Translations under genes and position numbers: made by a program
The notes under the pieces: generated by a model
Databases searched by the model: none
What the model saw: the letters and a program-made list of their open reading frames with translations, nothing else
Told to the model about the DNA's origin: nothing
Shown: one piece after another, positions 24,944-32,768 of the stretch
Layout: each line of letters opens with the position of its first letter
How positions within the stretch are numbered: the stretch's first letter is position 1
Source: Mediterranea sp. (in: CFB group bacteria)
GTDB lineage: Bacteria; Bacteroidota; Bacteroidia; Bacteroidales; Bacteroidaceae
Reading direction: 5' to 3'
DNA: 38,250 nucleotides
Assembly: GCA_031261805.1 (NCBI GenBank)
Contig: JAISIX010000044.1
Location: 1 to 38,250 of the forward strand

Positions 24944-25912
24944 ATGCGCAAGGTATACTATATCTATAACCCACAGACCCAGACTTATGACCGCATTTAT
25001 CCTACGGTGCGGCAACGTGCGCTGAGCTATCTGCGCCGGCTCTTCATTGGCATGGGGTTGGGTGCGGGAGCATTTATCGTGCTCTTGCTCATCTTCGGCT
25101 CCCCCTCCGAGAAGGAACTCCGCATTGAGAACAGTCGCCTCTTGGCGCAATACAACGTGCTCTCCCGTAGGCTCGACGATGCCATGGGAGTGCTCCAAGA
25201 CATCCAGCAGCGCGACGACAACCTCTATCGGGTTGTCTTGCAGGCCGACCCCATCTCGCCCGCTATCCGACAGGGGGGATATACAGGTACCAACCGCTAC
25301 GAAGACTTGATGAACCTGGCCAATGCCAACTTGGTGGTGAACACTACCCGCAAGCTCGACGTACTAACCAAACAACTGTACATCCAGTCCAAGTCGTTCG
25401 ACGATGTAGTGGAGATGTGTAAGAACCACGACGAAATGCTAAAGTGTATCCCAGCCATTCAACCCATCTCCAACAAAGACCTGAAGAAGACAGCCTCAGG
25501 TTATGGGGTCCGCATCGACCCCATCTACGGCACGCAAAAGTTTCATGCAGGCATGGACTTCTCCGCCTCACCCGGCACCGACGTGTACGCCACCGGCAAC
25601 GGCACCGTAGTAAAGGCTGGTTGGGAGACGGGGTATGGCAACTGCGTGGAGATTAACCACGGATTCGGCTACCTCACTCGATATGCCCACCTGCAACGAG
25701 CCACGGTGCGTGTAGGGCAGAAGGTAGTACGCGGCGAAGTGATAGGCAAGGTAGGCAGTACCGGAAAGAGCACCGGCCCACACTTGCACTACGAGGTGCA
25801 CGTGAGGGGACAGGTAGTGAATCCCGTCAACTATTACTTTATGGACCTCGATGCCAACGATTACGAACGGATGATTCAGATAGCTGCCAACCATGGTAAT
25901 GTATATGATTAG
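24944..25912 (+). CDS. M23 family metallopeptidase (membrane-anchored)
   Basis: This is a 322-residue cell-wall hydrolase or envelope factor. It has a cytoplasmic N-terminus, one membrane helix (about 36-51, GMGLGAGAFIVLLLIF), a periplasmic coiled-coil-like region (about 55-180) and a C-terminal LytM/M23 domain (about 185-300). The zinc ligands His201, Asp205 (HAGMDF) and His282 (PHLHYE) and the catalytic His249 (YAHLQ) are all present, so it should be an active peptidoglycan endopeptidase rather than a degenerate activator. MerR is the next gene, 51 bp downstream on the same strand. The same layout is common in Bacteroidales. Confidence 0.92.
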   Translation: MRKVYYIYNPQTQTYDRIYPTVRQRALSYLRRLFIGMGLGAGAFIVLLLIFGSPSEKELRIENSRLLAQYNVLSRRLDDAMGVLQDIQQRDDNLYRVVLQADPISPAIRQGGYTGTNRYEDLMNLANANLVVNTTRKLDVLTKQLYIQSKSFDDVVEMCKNHDEMLKCIPAIQPISNKDLKKTASGYGVRIDPIYGTQKFHAGMDFSASPGTDVYATGNGTVVKAGWETGYGNCVEINHGFGYLTRYAHLQRATVRVGQKVVRGEVIGKVGSTGKSTGPHLHYEVHVRGQVVNPVNYYFMDLDANDYERMIQIAANHGNVYD

Positions 25913-25963
25913 AGTAGTCGAAGTAGTAAGTAGTCAAACAGCAAGAATAATAGAACAGGTGTC

Positions 25964-26308
25964 ATGCTCAATACGGATAAAGAACTGAAATTGTATTATT
26001 CCATCGGGGAGGTTGCCGAGAAATTCGGGGTCAAGCCTTCCCTTCTCCGCTTTTGGGAGAAGCAATTCCCCGAAATCAGTCCCAAGACTGCCGGCCGTGG
26101 CATCCGCCAATACCGAAAGGAGGACGTAGAGACCATAGGCCTCATCTTCCATTTAGTGAAGGAACGGGGCATGACCATACAAGGTGCCCGCCAACGATTG
26201 AAGGACAACCGGGAGAACACCGTCCGCAACTACGAGATAGTAAACCGGCTACAGGCCATCAAGGCAGAGTTACTGGCCATCAAAGGAGAACTGGACGGGG
26301 CAGAATAA
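25964..26308 (+). CDS. MerR-family transcriptional regulator
   Basis: The 114-residue product has a MerR-type winged helix at the N-terminus. LYYSIGEVAEKFGVKPSLLR (about 9-28) is the helix-turn-helix, followed by the wing with RQYRKEDVETIGLI. The helical tail MTIQGARQRLKDN leads into a short coiled coil. There is no C-terminal ligand or metal-binding domain and no cysteine cluster, so no inducer can be proposed. It follows the M23 gene by 51 bp and may be co-transcribed with it. It converges on spoT with 10 bp between stops. Confidence 0.9.
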   Translation: MLNTDKELKLYYSIGEVAEKFGVKPSLLRFWEKQFPEISPKTAGRGIRQYRKEDVETIGLIFHLVKERGMTIQGARQRLKDNRENTVRNYEIVNRLQAIKAELLAIKGELDGAE

Positions 26309-26318
26309 ACGTATCCCC

Positions 26319-28583
26319 CTACCCCTCCACACGCGTAGCCACCTGTATCTTCTTATTCTTCTTCAAGTTGTTGCAGATGGTTTTCACGTCGTTCACGTCG
26401 TGTACCCATAGCTGTATCTTACCTTCAAAAATGCCGTCGTCCGTTTCGATGTTCAGCTTGCGGATATTAACGTTGAGTTGACGGGAGATGACTTGGGTGA
26501 TGTCATTGAGTATGCCCACGTCGTCTATACCTTTTATATAGATATAGACCAGGAAGGAAAGTTGCTTATGGGTATCCCACACGGTGGCGATGATACGGTT
26601 GCCATAACTGCTCTTCAGCTTGGCAGCCACGGGGCATTGGCGCTTGTGTATGATGATTTGCCCGTTCTCGTCGGTATAGCCCAACACGTCGTCGCCGGGA
26701 ATGGGGTGGCAACAGTCGGCCATCGTGTATTTCGTCTGCAGGTCTTCCTCGGTAAGTTTAATCACCTCTTGGGTATCTATCTTCTCTTTCTCCTGAGGCT
26801 GACCGGCATTCTTGCTTTCCTCTTCCGTCTTCTCCTTGCTGCCGCCTCCGAAGGGGAAGCTAAGGTAGCGTTTCCAAGTGCCAGGTCGTTTTTCTTTCAG
26901 CTCGTTCTTCTCGGCGTCACCCAGCACGAGGCTCTTGTCGCCAATGGCTACCAACAGTTCGTCGGGAGTGTGGAAGTTGTGCATCTTGCGTAGCTTCTCT
27001 ATGCAAATGGCGGGGCTGAGGGCTATCTCTTCTTTCTGCAGGAAGTCGTTCAGCATCTCCTCGCCCAGTTTCTGGTTAGCCTTACGCTCTTTGCGGAGGA
27101 TGGCCGCTATCTTGGCGCGGGCGCTGGCAGTAGTGGCAAAGAGTTCCCATTGCGGCTGTACGCGTTGCGACTTGGAGGTGAGTATCTCTACTTGGTCGCC
27201 ACTCTGCAGCTTGTGGCTCAGGGGCACGAGACGATGGTTCACCTTGGCGCCGATGCAGTGGCTGCCAATATCGGTATGAAGTGAGAAGGCAAAGTCGAGT
27301 GCCGTCGAGTTCTGCGGCATGGTCTTCAGGTCACCTTTGGGGGTGAAGACGAATATCTCCGAAGCGAAGAGGTTGAGCTTGATGGTGTCGAGGAAGTCGA
27401 TGGCATCCGGCTGCGGGTCGTCCAGTATCTCCTTGATGGTCTTCAGCCACTTGTCCAGCTCGCCCTCATCCTCGCTGCCTCCACCCTCTTTGTATTTCCA
27501 GTGGGCGGCAAAGCCTTGTTCGGCCACCTCGTTCATCCGTTCGCTGCGTATCTGCACCTCTATCCACTGCCCGTTGGCAGCCATCAAGGTGACATGCAAC
27601 GCCTGGTAGCCATTGGCCTTGGGGTGGCTCACCCAATCGCGCAAGCGGTCGGGATGTGGCTTGTATATCTTGGAGATGGTAACGTAGATGTCGAAACAGT
27701 CGTTCAGTTCCTCTTCGGGGTCGTGAGGGTCAAAGATGATACGCACGGCCAACAGATCGTATATCTCCTCGAAAGGCACGTGCTTGGTCTGCATCTTGTT
27801 CCAGATGGAGTAGACGGACTTCACACGGGCTATGATGCGATATTTCAGGCCCATCTTGTCCAGCTGGGTGTGGATAGGTGTGGTGAAATCGTTGAAGAGC
27901 TTGTCACGCTCGGCAGCGGTCTCGCTTAGCTTCGCTTCTATCTCCGCATACTCTTCAGGGTGTTCGTATTTGAAGCTGAGGTCTTCCAGTTCGGTCTTTA
28001 TCTTGTACAGTCCCAAGCGATTGGCCAGAGGGGCGTAGATATAGAGCGTCTCGCCCGCTATCTTGTACTGCTTGTTGGGGAGCATGGAGCCGAGGGTACG
28101 CATGTTGTGCAGGCGGTCGGCTATCTTGATAAGGATAACGCGTATATCATCGTTCATCGTGAGCAGCAGCTTCTTGAAGTTCTCGGCCTGTGCCGAAGCG
28201 TGGTCGCCAAAGATGCCTCCCGAGATTTTTGTCAGCCCGTCTACGATTTGTGCAATCTTAGGGCCGAAGATGTTCTCGATGTCTTCTACCGTATAATCCG
28301 TATCTTCCACCACATCGTGCAGCAAGGCGGAACAGATGGAGGTAGACCCCAGACCAATCTCATTACAGACTATTTTGGCCACAGCAATGGGGTGCATGAT
28401 ATAAGGCTCTCCCGAACGCCGTTTGATGCCTTTGTGTGCTTGGTTGGCAAAGTTGAATGCTTTGGTGATGATTTCAACTCGCTTGCGGTGTTTGGTATGG
28501 AGGTAGTCGTCCAAGAGTTCTTGAAACGCTTGGTTAATCATCTCCTCCTCATTTATCTCTTTGGTGTTCAATTCGTCCATCAT
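26319..28583 (-). CDS. spoT: Bifunctional (p)ppGpp synthetase/hydrolase (RelA/SpoT family)
   Basis: This stringent-response enzyme of 754 residues has the full long-RSH layout. The N-terminal HD hydrolase has His64, the HDxxED motif (His89-Asp90, Glu93-Asp94) and KIADRLHNMRTL. The synthetase domain (about 215-345) has VKSVYSIWNKMQ and YDLLAVRIIFD. A TGS domain is next (about 405-465, VFTPKGDLKTMPQNSTALDF), then a C-terminal ACT domain (about 680-754). The intact hydrolase motif indicates it can degrade (p)ppGpp. The start may be either of two adjacent ATGs (28583 or 28580). It ends the parA-parB-DUF5683-mltD-spoT series but has a separate promoter candidate (28608-28638). Confidence 0.95.
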   Translation of the reverse strand: MMDELNTKEINEEEMINQAFQELLDDYLHTKHRKRVEIITKAFNFANQAHKGIKRRSGEPYIMHPIAVAKIVCNEIGLGSTSICSALLHDVVEDTDYTVEDIENIFGPKIAQIVDGLTKISGGIFGDHASAQAENFKKLLLTMNDDIRVILIKIADRLHNMRTLGSMLPNKQYKIAGETLYIYAPLANRLGLYKIKTELEDLSFKYEHPEEYAEIEAKLSETAAERDKLFNDFTTPIHTQLDKMGLKYRIIARVKSVYSIWNKMQTKHVPFEEIYDLLAVRIIFDPHDPEEELNDCFDIYVTISKIYKPHPDRLRDWVSHPKANGYQALHVTLMAANGQWIEVQIRSERMNEVAEQGFAAHWKYKEGGGSEDEGELDKWLKTIKEILDDPQPDAIDFLDTIKLNLFASEIFVFTPKGDLKTMPQNSTALDFAFSLHTDIGSHCIGAKVNHRLVPLSHKLQSGDQVEILTSKSQRVQPQWELFATTASARAKIAAILRKERKANQKLGEEMLNDFLQKEEIALSPAICIEKLRKMHNFHTPDELLVAIGDKSLVLGDAEKNELKEKRPGTWKRYLSFPFGGGSKEKTEEESKNAGQPQEKEKIDTQEVIKLTEEDLQTKYTMADCCHPIPGDDVLGYTDENGQIIIHKRQCPVAAKLKSSYGNRIIATVWDTHKQLSFLVYIYIKGIDDVGILNDITQVISRQLNVNIRKLNIETDDGIFEGKIQLWVHDVNDVKTICNNLKKNKKIQVATRVEG

Positions 28584-28607
28584 TTATTCTTCACTTGCTA
28601 ACTTCTG

Positions 28608-28638
28608 CAAAAATAGTCAAATTCCCCAACGAAGCAAG
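28608..28638 (-). promoter_or_regulatory. Probable promoter of spoT
   Basis: On the minus strand CTTG (28638-28635, 3/4 match to TTTG) is followed after 19 bp by TATTTTTG (28615-28608), an exact -7 match, 24 bp before the ATG. spoT can thus be expressed independently of the par operon. Confidence 0.6.
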
Positions 28639-28649
28639 CGTCTCCTTTC

Positions 28650-29924
28650 TTATTTATATATATTGAGATGTTTGCCGGCCGACAGTCGTGTGTTCGACAT
28701 GCCGTTCCAACGTTGTATATCGGATACTCGCACGCCGAATTTGCCGGCTATAGTAGAGAGTGTATCCCCGTTCTTTATCTTGTAGCGGATAGGAGTCCCC
28801 TTACCGGCTATAGCTCCATGACGGTGTCGTCTCGTCGTTGCCTGTTCTTCCACCTGCACGGTGCGGCGGCGATTGAGCAGCTCATCGGCATGATAGGCGT
28901 AGATGCTGTCCTCCCGGTCGATGAATCCGCTTACGGCATCAAGGGGCAGGCGCAAAGCATAAGGATGGTTGTTGCCAGGTATGATTTCTTTCTTGTACTG
29001 TGGGTTGAGGCTCCTAATCTCTTCTATCGGCACATGGCAGAGGTCGGCCACTTGGCGGAAGTGCAGGGGACGGTTCACCTGTACGGTGTCGGTAGCGGCG
29101 GGTATATTGGTCACCATGGGGCAGATGTTGTGGTCGCAATAATAGTTCATTACGTAGTTGGCCGCTATAAAGGCGGGGACGTAGCCCCTTGTCTCCCGGG
29201 GCAGGTAGTTGAATATCTTCCAATAGTCAGTCTCACCATTGGCCCGACGGATGGCTTTGTTGATGGTTCCCGGCCCACAGTTGTAGGCAGCTATGACGAG
29301 GTTCCAGTCGCCGTAGATATCGTACATTTCCTTGAGATAGCGGGCGGCGGCCCATGTCGACTTGATAGGGTCGCGACGCTCGTCCACGAGGCTGTTGCTC
29401 TCCAGCCCGTATATCTTTCCGGTGCCTATCATGAATTGCCACAGCCCGGAGGCACCTGCACGCGACACGGCGTTGGGGTTCAAGGCCGACTCTATGACAG
29501 GGAGGTATTTCAGTTCCAGGGGGAGACCATACGCGTCGAGCGCCTCTTCGAAAGTGGGCATATAGAAATTGGCGGCGCTCAGCATAAACGACACCTGGTT
29601 GCGCAGGCGGCCGGTGTACATGTCAATGAACTTGCGTACGATGTCGTTGTAGGGCATCTCGATGATGGCCGGTATACGTGCCAGCCGGTCCATATACACC
29701 GAGTCGCTAAAGGTGGGGTTCACCTCGGAGGTGCTACAGTCTTTCCCTATTTGCAGATAACTCTTCGCTTTCCAGTCGCTTAGCAAGCTATCCAGCGGAT
29801 AAGTCATACTGGGAGGCAGGTCAATGCTGTCTTGCGCCACTACGATTTGGGCATCCATCCGGGGTGCGCTCATCCATAGCAATAGTGCCAAGACACCAAT
29901 CTCTCGTACTCTTTTCATTCTCAT
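28650..29924 (-). CDS. Membrane-bound lytic murein transglycosylase D-like, with LysM
   Basis: This 424-residue exported enzyme cleaves glycan strands of peptidoglycan to anhydro-muropeptides. It has a signal peptide (REIGVLALLLWMSAPRMDA), an SLT domain (about 128-260) with catalytic Glu145 in LPVIESALNP and the family motifs GASGLWQFM and AYNCGPGTI, and one LysM peptidoglycan-binding repeat (380-424, YKIKNGDTLSTIAGKFGV). MltD relatives often carry several LysM repeats; only one clear repeat is visible here. It follows the DUF5683 gene by 32 bp and precedes spoT. The start could be 29924 or the ATG two codons in (29918). Confidence 0.92.
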   Translation of the reverse strand: MRMKRVREIGVLALLLWMSAPRMDAQIVVAQDSIDLPPSMTYPLDSLLSDWKAKSYLQIGKDCSTSEVNPTFSDSVYMDRLARIPAIIEMPYNDIVRKFIDMYTGRLRNQVSFMLSAANFYMPTFEEALDAYGLPLELKYLPVIESALNPNAVSRAGASGLWQFMIGTGKIYGLESNSLVDERRDPIKSTWAAARYLKEMYDIYGDWNLVIAAYNCGPGTINKAIRRANGETDYWKIFNYLPRETRGYVPAFIAANYVMNYYCDHNICPMVTNIPAATDTVQVNRPLHFRQVADLCHVPIEEIRSLNPQYKKEIIPGNNHPYALRLPLDAVSGFIDREDSIYAYHADELLNRRRTVQVEEQATTRRHRHGAIAGKGTPIRYKIKNGDTLSTIAGKFGVRVSDIQRWNGMSNTRLSAGKHLNIYK

Positions 29925-29956
29925 TCTTCTCTATTCCTTTATCTTACTATTATCTT

Positions 29957-30844
29957 TTAGAATCGTAGCGCACACTGTACGCCTACCGATTTGTTTTTCA
30001 ACCCGCCCGAGCGGTAGATTTGGCCGGTGTTGTTATCGTCTATCACCGCCGGCCCTACTTTCATGCTCAGGTCGGGGCTGATGTCAAAGTTAGACAGTTC
30101 GGCATCCACATAAGCATCGATGATGGAGATGAGGTAGACGCCGATGAAGGCGAAGATGCTCCAGTCGCGATAGCGGCGGAACATGTCCTTGCGCCGTTTC
30201 AGCGTACTCTTCAGCTGTTCCACGTTGTAGGTGTACCCCGGAGGTAGCAAGTCCTCGTAGCTGTGGGTGTTGGGGTTGTTGTCCATGATGTCGAGGTAGG
30301 CCTGCGAGTAGTCCTTGTACATCTTCCCGTTCCAGCTCAAGGCGTAGGCGCATCCGGCAAAACCGCCGTAGATGATGGGGAGCTTCCAATACTTGCGGTT
30401 GTATATCTGCCCCCCTCCCGGAAACACCACGGCCAGCCAAGTGGCTTTGGTGGGGTTGGGCACGAATACTTTCCTGTTCAGGTTCTGCGCGGGCGGTAGG
30501 CTGTCAGTCTTCACCACGATCGGTTTCTCTATCTTCTGCAACTCCTGGCGGTTGGCATCGTTGAGGCTATCGGATATTTGTATGCGGGCAGCCGTCAAGC
30601 TGTCCAAGGGTTGCAACTGTCGCATGGTCCAGGTAGCCGAATCCTTGCGCAGGGAGTCCTGCCCGGCTTCCGGCCCATGATGCCTCCGGGCACGTGCCTT
30701 GGGCGGCTCACGTTTTTGCAGCAAGCTATCTCTTTGCGCGGGTGCGAGGGGTGTTTGTGCAGAAACATCAAGCCCTGCCACTTGCAGCAGGATGCAGAGC
30801 AGGGTCGCGATGAATAGTTGATATGTTCGGGTTGTTCCTCTCAT
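29957..30844 (-). CDS. DUF5683 domain protein, probable membrane/envelope protein
   Basis: This 295-residue protein is of unknown function. It has a signal-like N-terminus (YQLFIATLLCILLQVAGLDVSAQ), a Lys/Arg- and Pro-rich linker (about 35-140) and a conserved C-terminal half (about 148-295). That half starts PNPTKATWLAVVFPGGGQIY and continues KLPIIYGGFAGCAYAL; it contains hydrophobic stretches and ends in a beta-like segment. It resembles the DUF5683 family of Bacteroidota. It begins directly after the parB stop (no gap) and sits between chromosome-partition and murein genes. The order suggests an envelope role coordinated with growth, but no function is shown. Confidence 0.75.
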   Translation of the reverse strand: MRGTTRTYQLFIATLLCILLQVAGLDVSAQTPLAPAQRDSLLQKREPPKARARRHHGPEAGQDSLRKDSATWTMRQLQPLDSLTAARIQISDSLNDANRQELQKIEKPIVVKTDSLPPAQNLNRKVFVPNPTKATWLAVVFPGGGQIYNRKYWKLPIIYGGFAGCAYALSWNGKMYKDYSQAYLDIMDNNPNTHSYEDLLPPGYTYNVEQLKSTLKRRKDMFRRYRDWSIFAFIGVYLISIIDAYVDAELSNFDISPDLSMKVGPAVIDDNNTGQIYRSGGLKNKSVGVQCALRF

Positions 30845-31735
30845 TTATTTCTTTAGCATGTCGAATATTTCCATGATGCGTTCCAGCTCCTCCTCGTTGC
30901 CGAAAGGGATGCTTATCTTCCCCTTCCCTTTGTCGGAACAGGTAAGCTGCACCTTGGTGTGGAAGAATCCGGAAAGTTGTTGTTTCAACGCGCTGAACTC
31001 CTCGGGGAGCTTGGCACGCTTGGGTGCTATCTTTCGGGAGCCTATCTTCACGGCCTCTCCTTGACTGAGCGACTTGACGATTTCCTCCACCTTACGCACT
31101 GAGTAGTTGTGCTCCAACGTCTCCTCAAACACCTTTACCTGTAGCTTGGGGTCGCCCAAGGTAAGGAGTGCCCGGGCGTGGCCCATGTCTATCTGCTTGT
31201 TCTGCAAGGCCATCTGTATGGGGGCAGGCAGTTTGAGCAGGCGTAGGTAGTTGGCAATGGTAGCTCGGTTCTTTCCGATGCGTTCGCTCAGCCGTTCCTG
31301 CGTCAGCTCGTATTGGTCGAGCAGGTGCTGGTAAGCGAGGGCTATCTCTACGGCGTTGAGGTCTTCGCGCTGGATGTTCTCTATCAGCGCCATCTCCATC
31401 ATGTTCTCATCGTCGGCCGTGCGGATGTAGGCCGGTATGGTCTTCAGCCCAGCCTTCTGCGAGGCGCGGTAACGTCGTTCGCCCGCGATGATTTGATACT
31501 CTTCATCGGAGAGCTTGCGCAGGGTAATGGGTTGTATGATGCCTATCTCGGCGATAGAGTCGGCCAGCTCTTGCAGGGCCGTCGGGTCGAACTCCCGCCG
31601 GGGTTGGTTGGGGTTGACGCTTATCTTGGATAGTTCTATCTCACTGATGGAAGAAGAACCTTCGGTTCTCACGTCGTCCATGGAGAGCAGGGCGTCGAGT
31701 CCGCGTCCTAAGGCATTTCTCTTGTGGGTAGTCAT
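30845..31735 (-). CDS. parB: Chromosome-partitioning protein ParB
   Basis: The 296-residue ParB/Spo0J CTP-dependent DNA clamp loads at parS sites. It starts with the typical RNALGRGLDALLS. The ParB nuclease-like domain (about 40-130) holds NPNQPRREFD, the GERRYRASQKAGL motif used for CTP binding and clamp closure, and ENIQREDLNAVEIALAY. A helix-turn-helix follows (about 150-175, QERLSERIGKNRATIANYLR), then a C-terminal dimerisation segment. It is co-transcribed with parA (16 bp gap). No sequence close to the usual parS palindrome was noticed in the window. Confidence 0.96.
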   Translation of the reverse strand: MTTHKRNALGRGLDALLSMDDVRTEGSSSISEIELSKISVNPNQPRREFDPTALQELADSIAEIGIIQPITLRKLSDEEYQIIAGERRYRASQKAGLKTIPAYIRTADDENMMEMALIENIQREDLNAVEIALAYQHLLDQYELTQERLSERIGKNRATIANYLRLLKLPAPIQMALQNKQIDMGHARALLTLGDPKLQVKVFEETLEHNYSVRKVEEIVKSLSQGEAVKIGSRKIAPKRAKLPEEFSALKQQLSGFFHTKVQLTCSDKGKGKISIPFGNEEELERIMEIFDMLKK

Positions 31736-31751
31736 AATCTGTCTTCTTCGT

Positions 31752-32516
31752 TTATTTATTCTTGGCTATCAGTTCCTTGGCCAGCGCCAAGTGGTTCTTC
31801 GCCCCGGTAGAGTCGGCGTCGTAGAGTATGGCAGGTATGCCGTAGCTGGGCGCTTCGCTCAGCTTCACGTTGCGCTGTATCACGGTGTTGAACACCAGCT
31901 CCTGGAAGTGGCGTTTCACCTCGTCGTATATCTGTCCGGCTTGCCGCAGGCGCGAGTCGTACATGGTGAGCAGGAATCCTTCTATCTCAAGGTGTGGGTT
32001 GAGCTTGGACTTGATAATCTTGATGGTGTTGAGTAGCTTGCTGATGCCTTCGAGGGCAAAGTACTCGGCCTGCACGGGGATGATGACAGAGTCGGCGGCC
32101 GTGAGGGCGTTGACGGTTATCAGCCCAAGCGAGGGGGAGCAGTCGATGAGGATGAAGTCGTACTCCGTCTTGAGCGGGGTAAGCACCTCTTTAAGGATCT
32201 TCTCCCGATTGGGTAGGTTGAGCATCTCAATCTCCGCACCCACCAGGTTGATGTGCGAGGAGATGACTTTCAGGGAGTCGATATCGGTGTCATGGATGGC
32301 GTCACGCACGTCGGCGCGGTCTATCATGCACTCGTAGATGGTGCATTCCGACTGCTTGATGTCCACCCCCAAACCGGAGGAGGCATTGGCTTGCGGATCG
32401 GCATCTACCACCAGTACCCTCTTTTCGAGGGTGGCGAGCGATGCGGCCAAGTTGATGGTCGTGGTCGTTTTCCCCACGCCACCTTTCTGGTTAGCCAGAG
32501 CTATGATTTTTCCCAT
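31752..32516 (-). CDS. parA: Chromosome-partitioning ATPase ParA (Soj)
   Basis: The 254-residue MinD/ParA-type ATPase drives segregation with ParB. It has the deviant Walker [10 protein letters not shown] (about 11-19) with the signature Lys, Walker A' [14 protein letters not shown] (about 36-49) and Walker [19 protein letters not shown]. Length is standard for chromosomal ParA without an N-terminal DNA-binding extension. It is the first gene of the five-gene minus-strand series. A -7 box at 32659-32652 would give a leader of roughly 130 nt. The gene is divergent from surE-lpxB. Confidence 0.96.
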   Translation of the reverse strand: MGKIIALANQKGGVGKTTTTINLAASLATLEKRVLVVDADPQANASSGLGVDIKQSECTIYECMIDRADVRDAIHDTDIDSLKVISSHINLVGAEIEMLNLPNREKILKEVLTPLKTEYDFILIDCSPSLGLITVNALTAADSVIIPVQAEYFALEGISKLLNTIKIIKSKLNPHLEIEGFLLTMYDSRLRQAGQIYDEVKRHFQELVFNTVIQRNVKLSEAPSYGIPAILYDADSTGAKNHLALAKELIAKNK

Positions 32517-32651
32517 ATTCCTTTAAATTTAACGGCAGCGAAATAACTGATAATTCCGTAGACCGCCTACGCAAACCGCCAAACTTTGCATTTTTTGTTG
32601 ATAAGTCACCCTTTTTGTTAATAACTAATAGGTGAAGCGGTTATACGCTTG

Positions 32652-32659
32652 CAAATATA
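32652..32659 (-). promoter_or_regulatory. Candidate -7 element for parA-parB
   Basis: TATATTTG on the minus strand matches TAnnTTTG, 136 bp before the parA ATG. There is no -33 match. The implied long leader contains two AACAAAAA repeats and no recognised riboswitch. Confidence 0.4.
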
Positions 32660-32732
32660 CGTTTTTATCTTGGAAATAGTCTTTTTCTTCGCATTCGCTT
32701 GCGTAAGATTAAGAATTCTGTGGTGGATTTCG

Positions 32733-32740
32733 TACATTTG
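32733..32740 (+). promoter_or_regulatory. Candidate -7 element for surE-lpxB
   Basis: TACATTTG matches TAnnTTTG, 28 bp before the ATG at 32769. No TTTG at the proper upstream distance. Confidence 0.5.
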
Positions 32741-32768
32741 CACACTTATTAAAGTTAAGATAAAGCAG

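Noticed and set aside
32517-32768. parS site or riboswitch in the parA-surE intergenic region
   Set aside because: No 16-bp parS-like palindrome (GTTTCACGTGAAAC core) or known riboswitch motif was found there.
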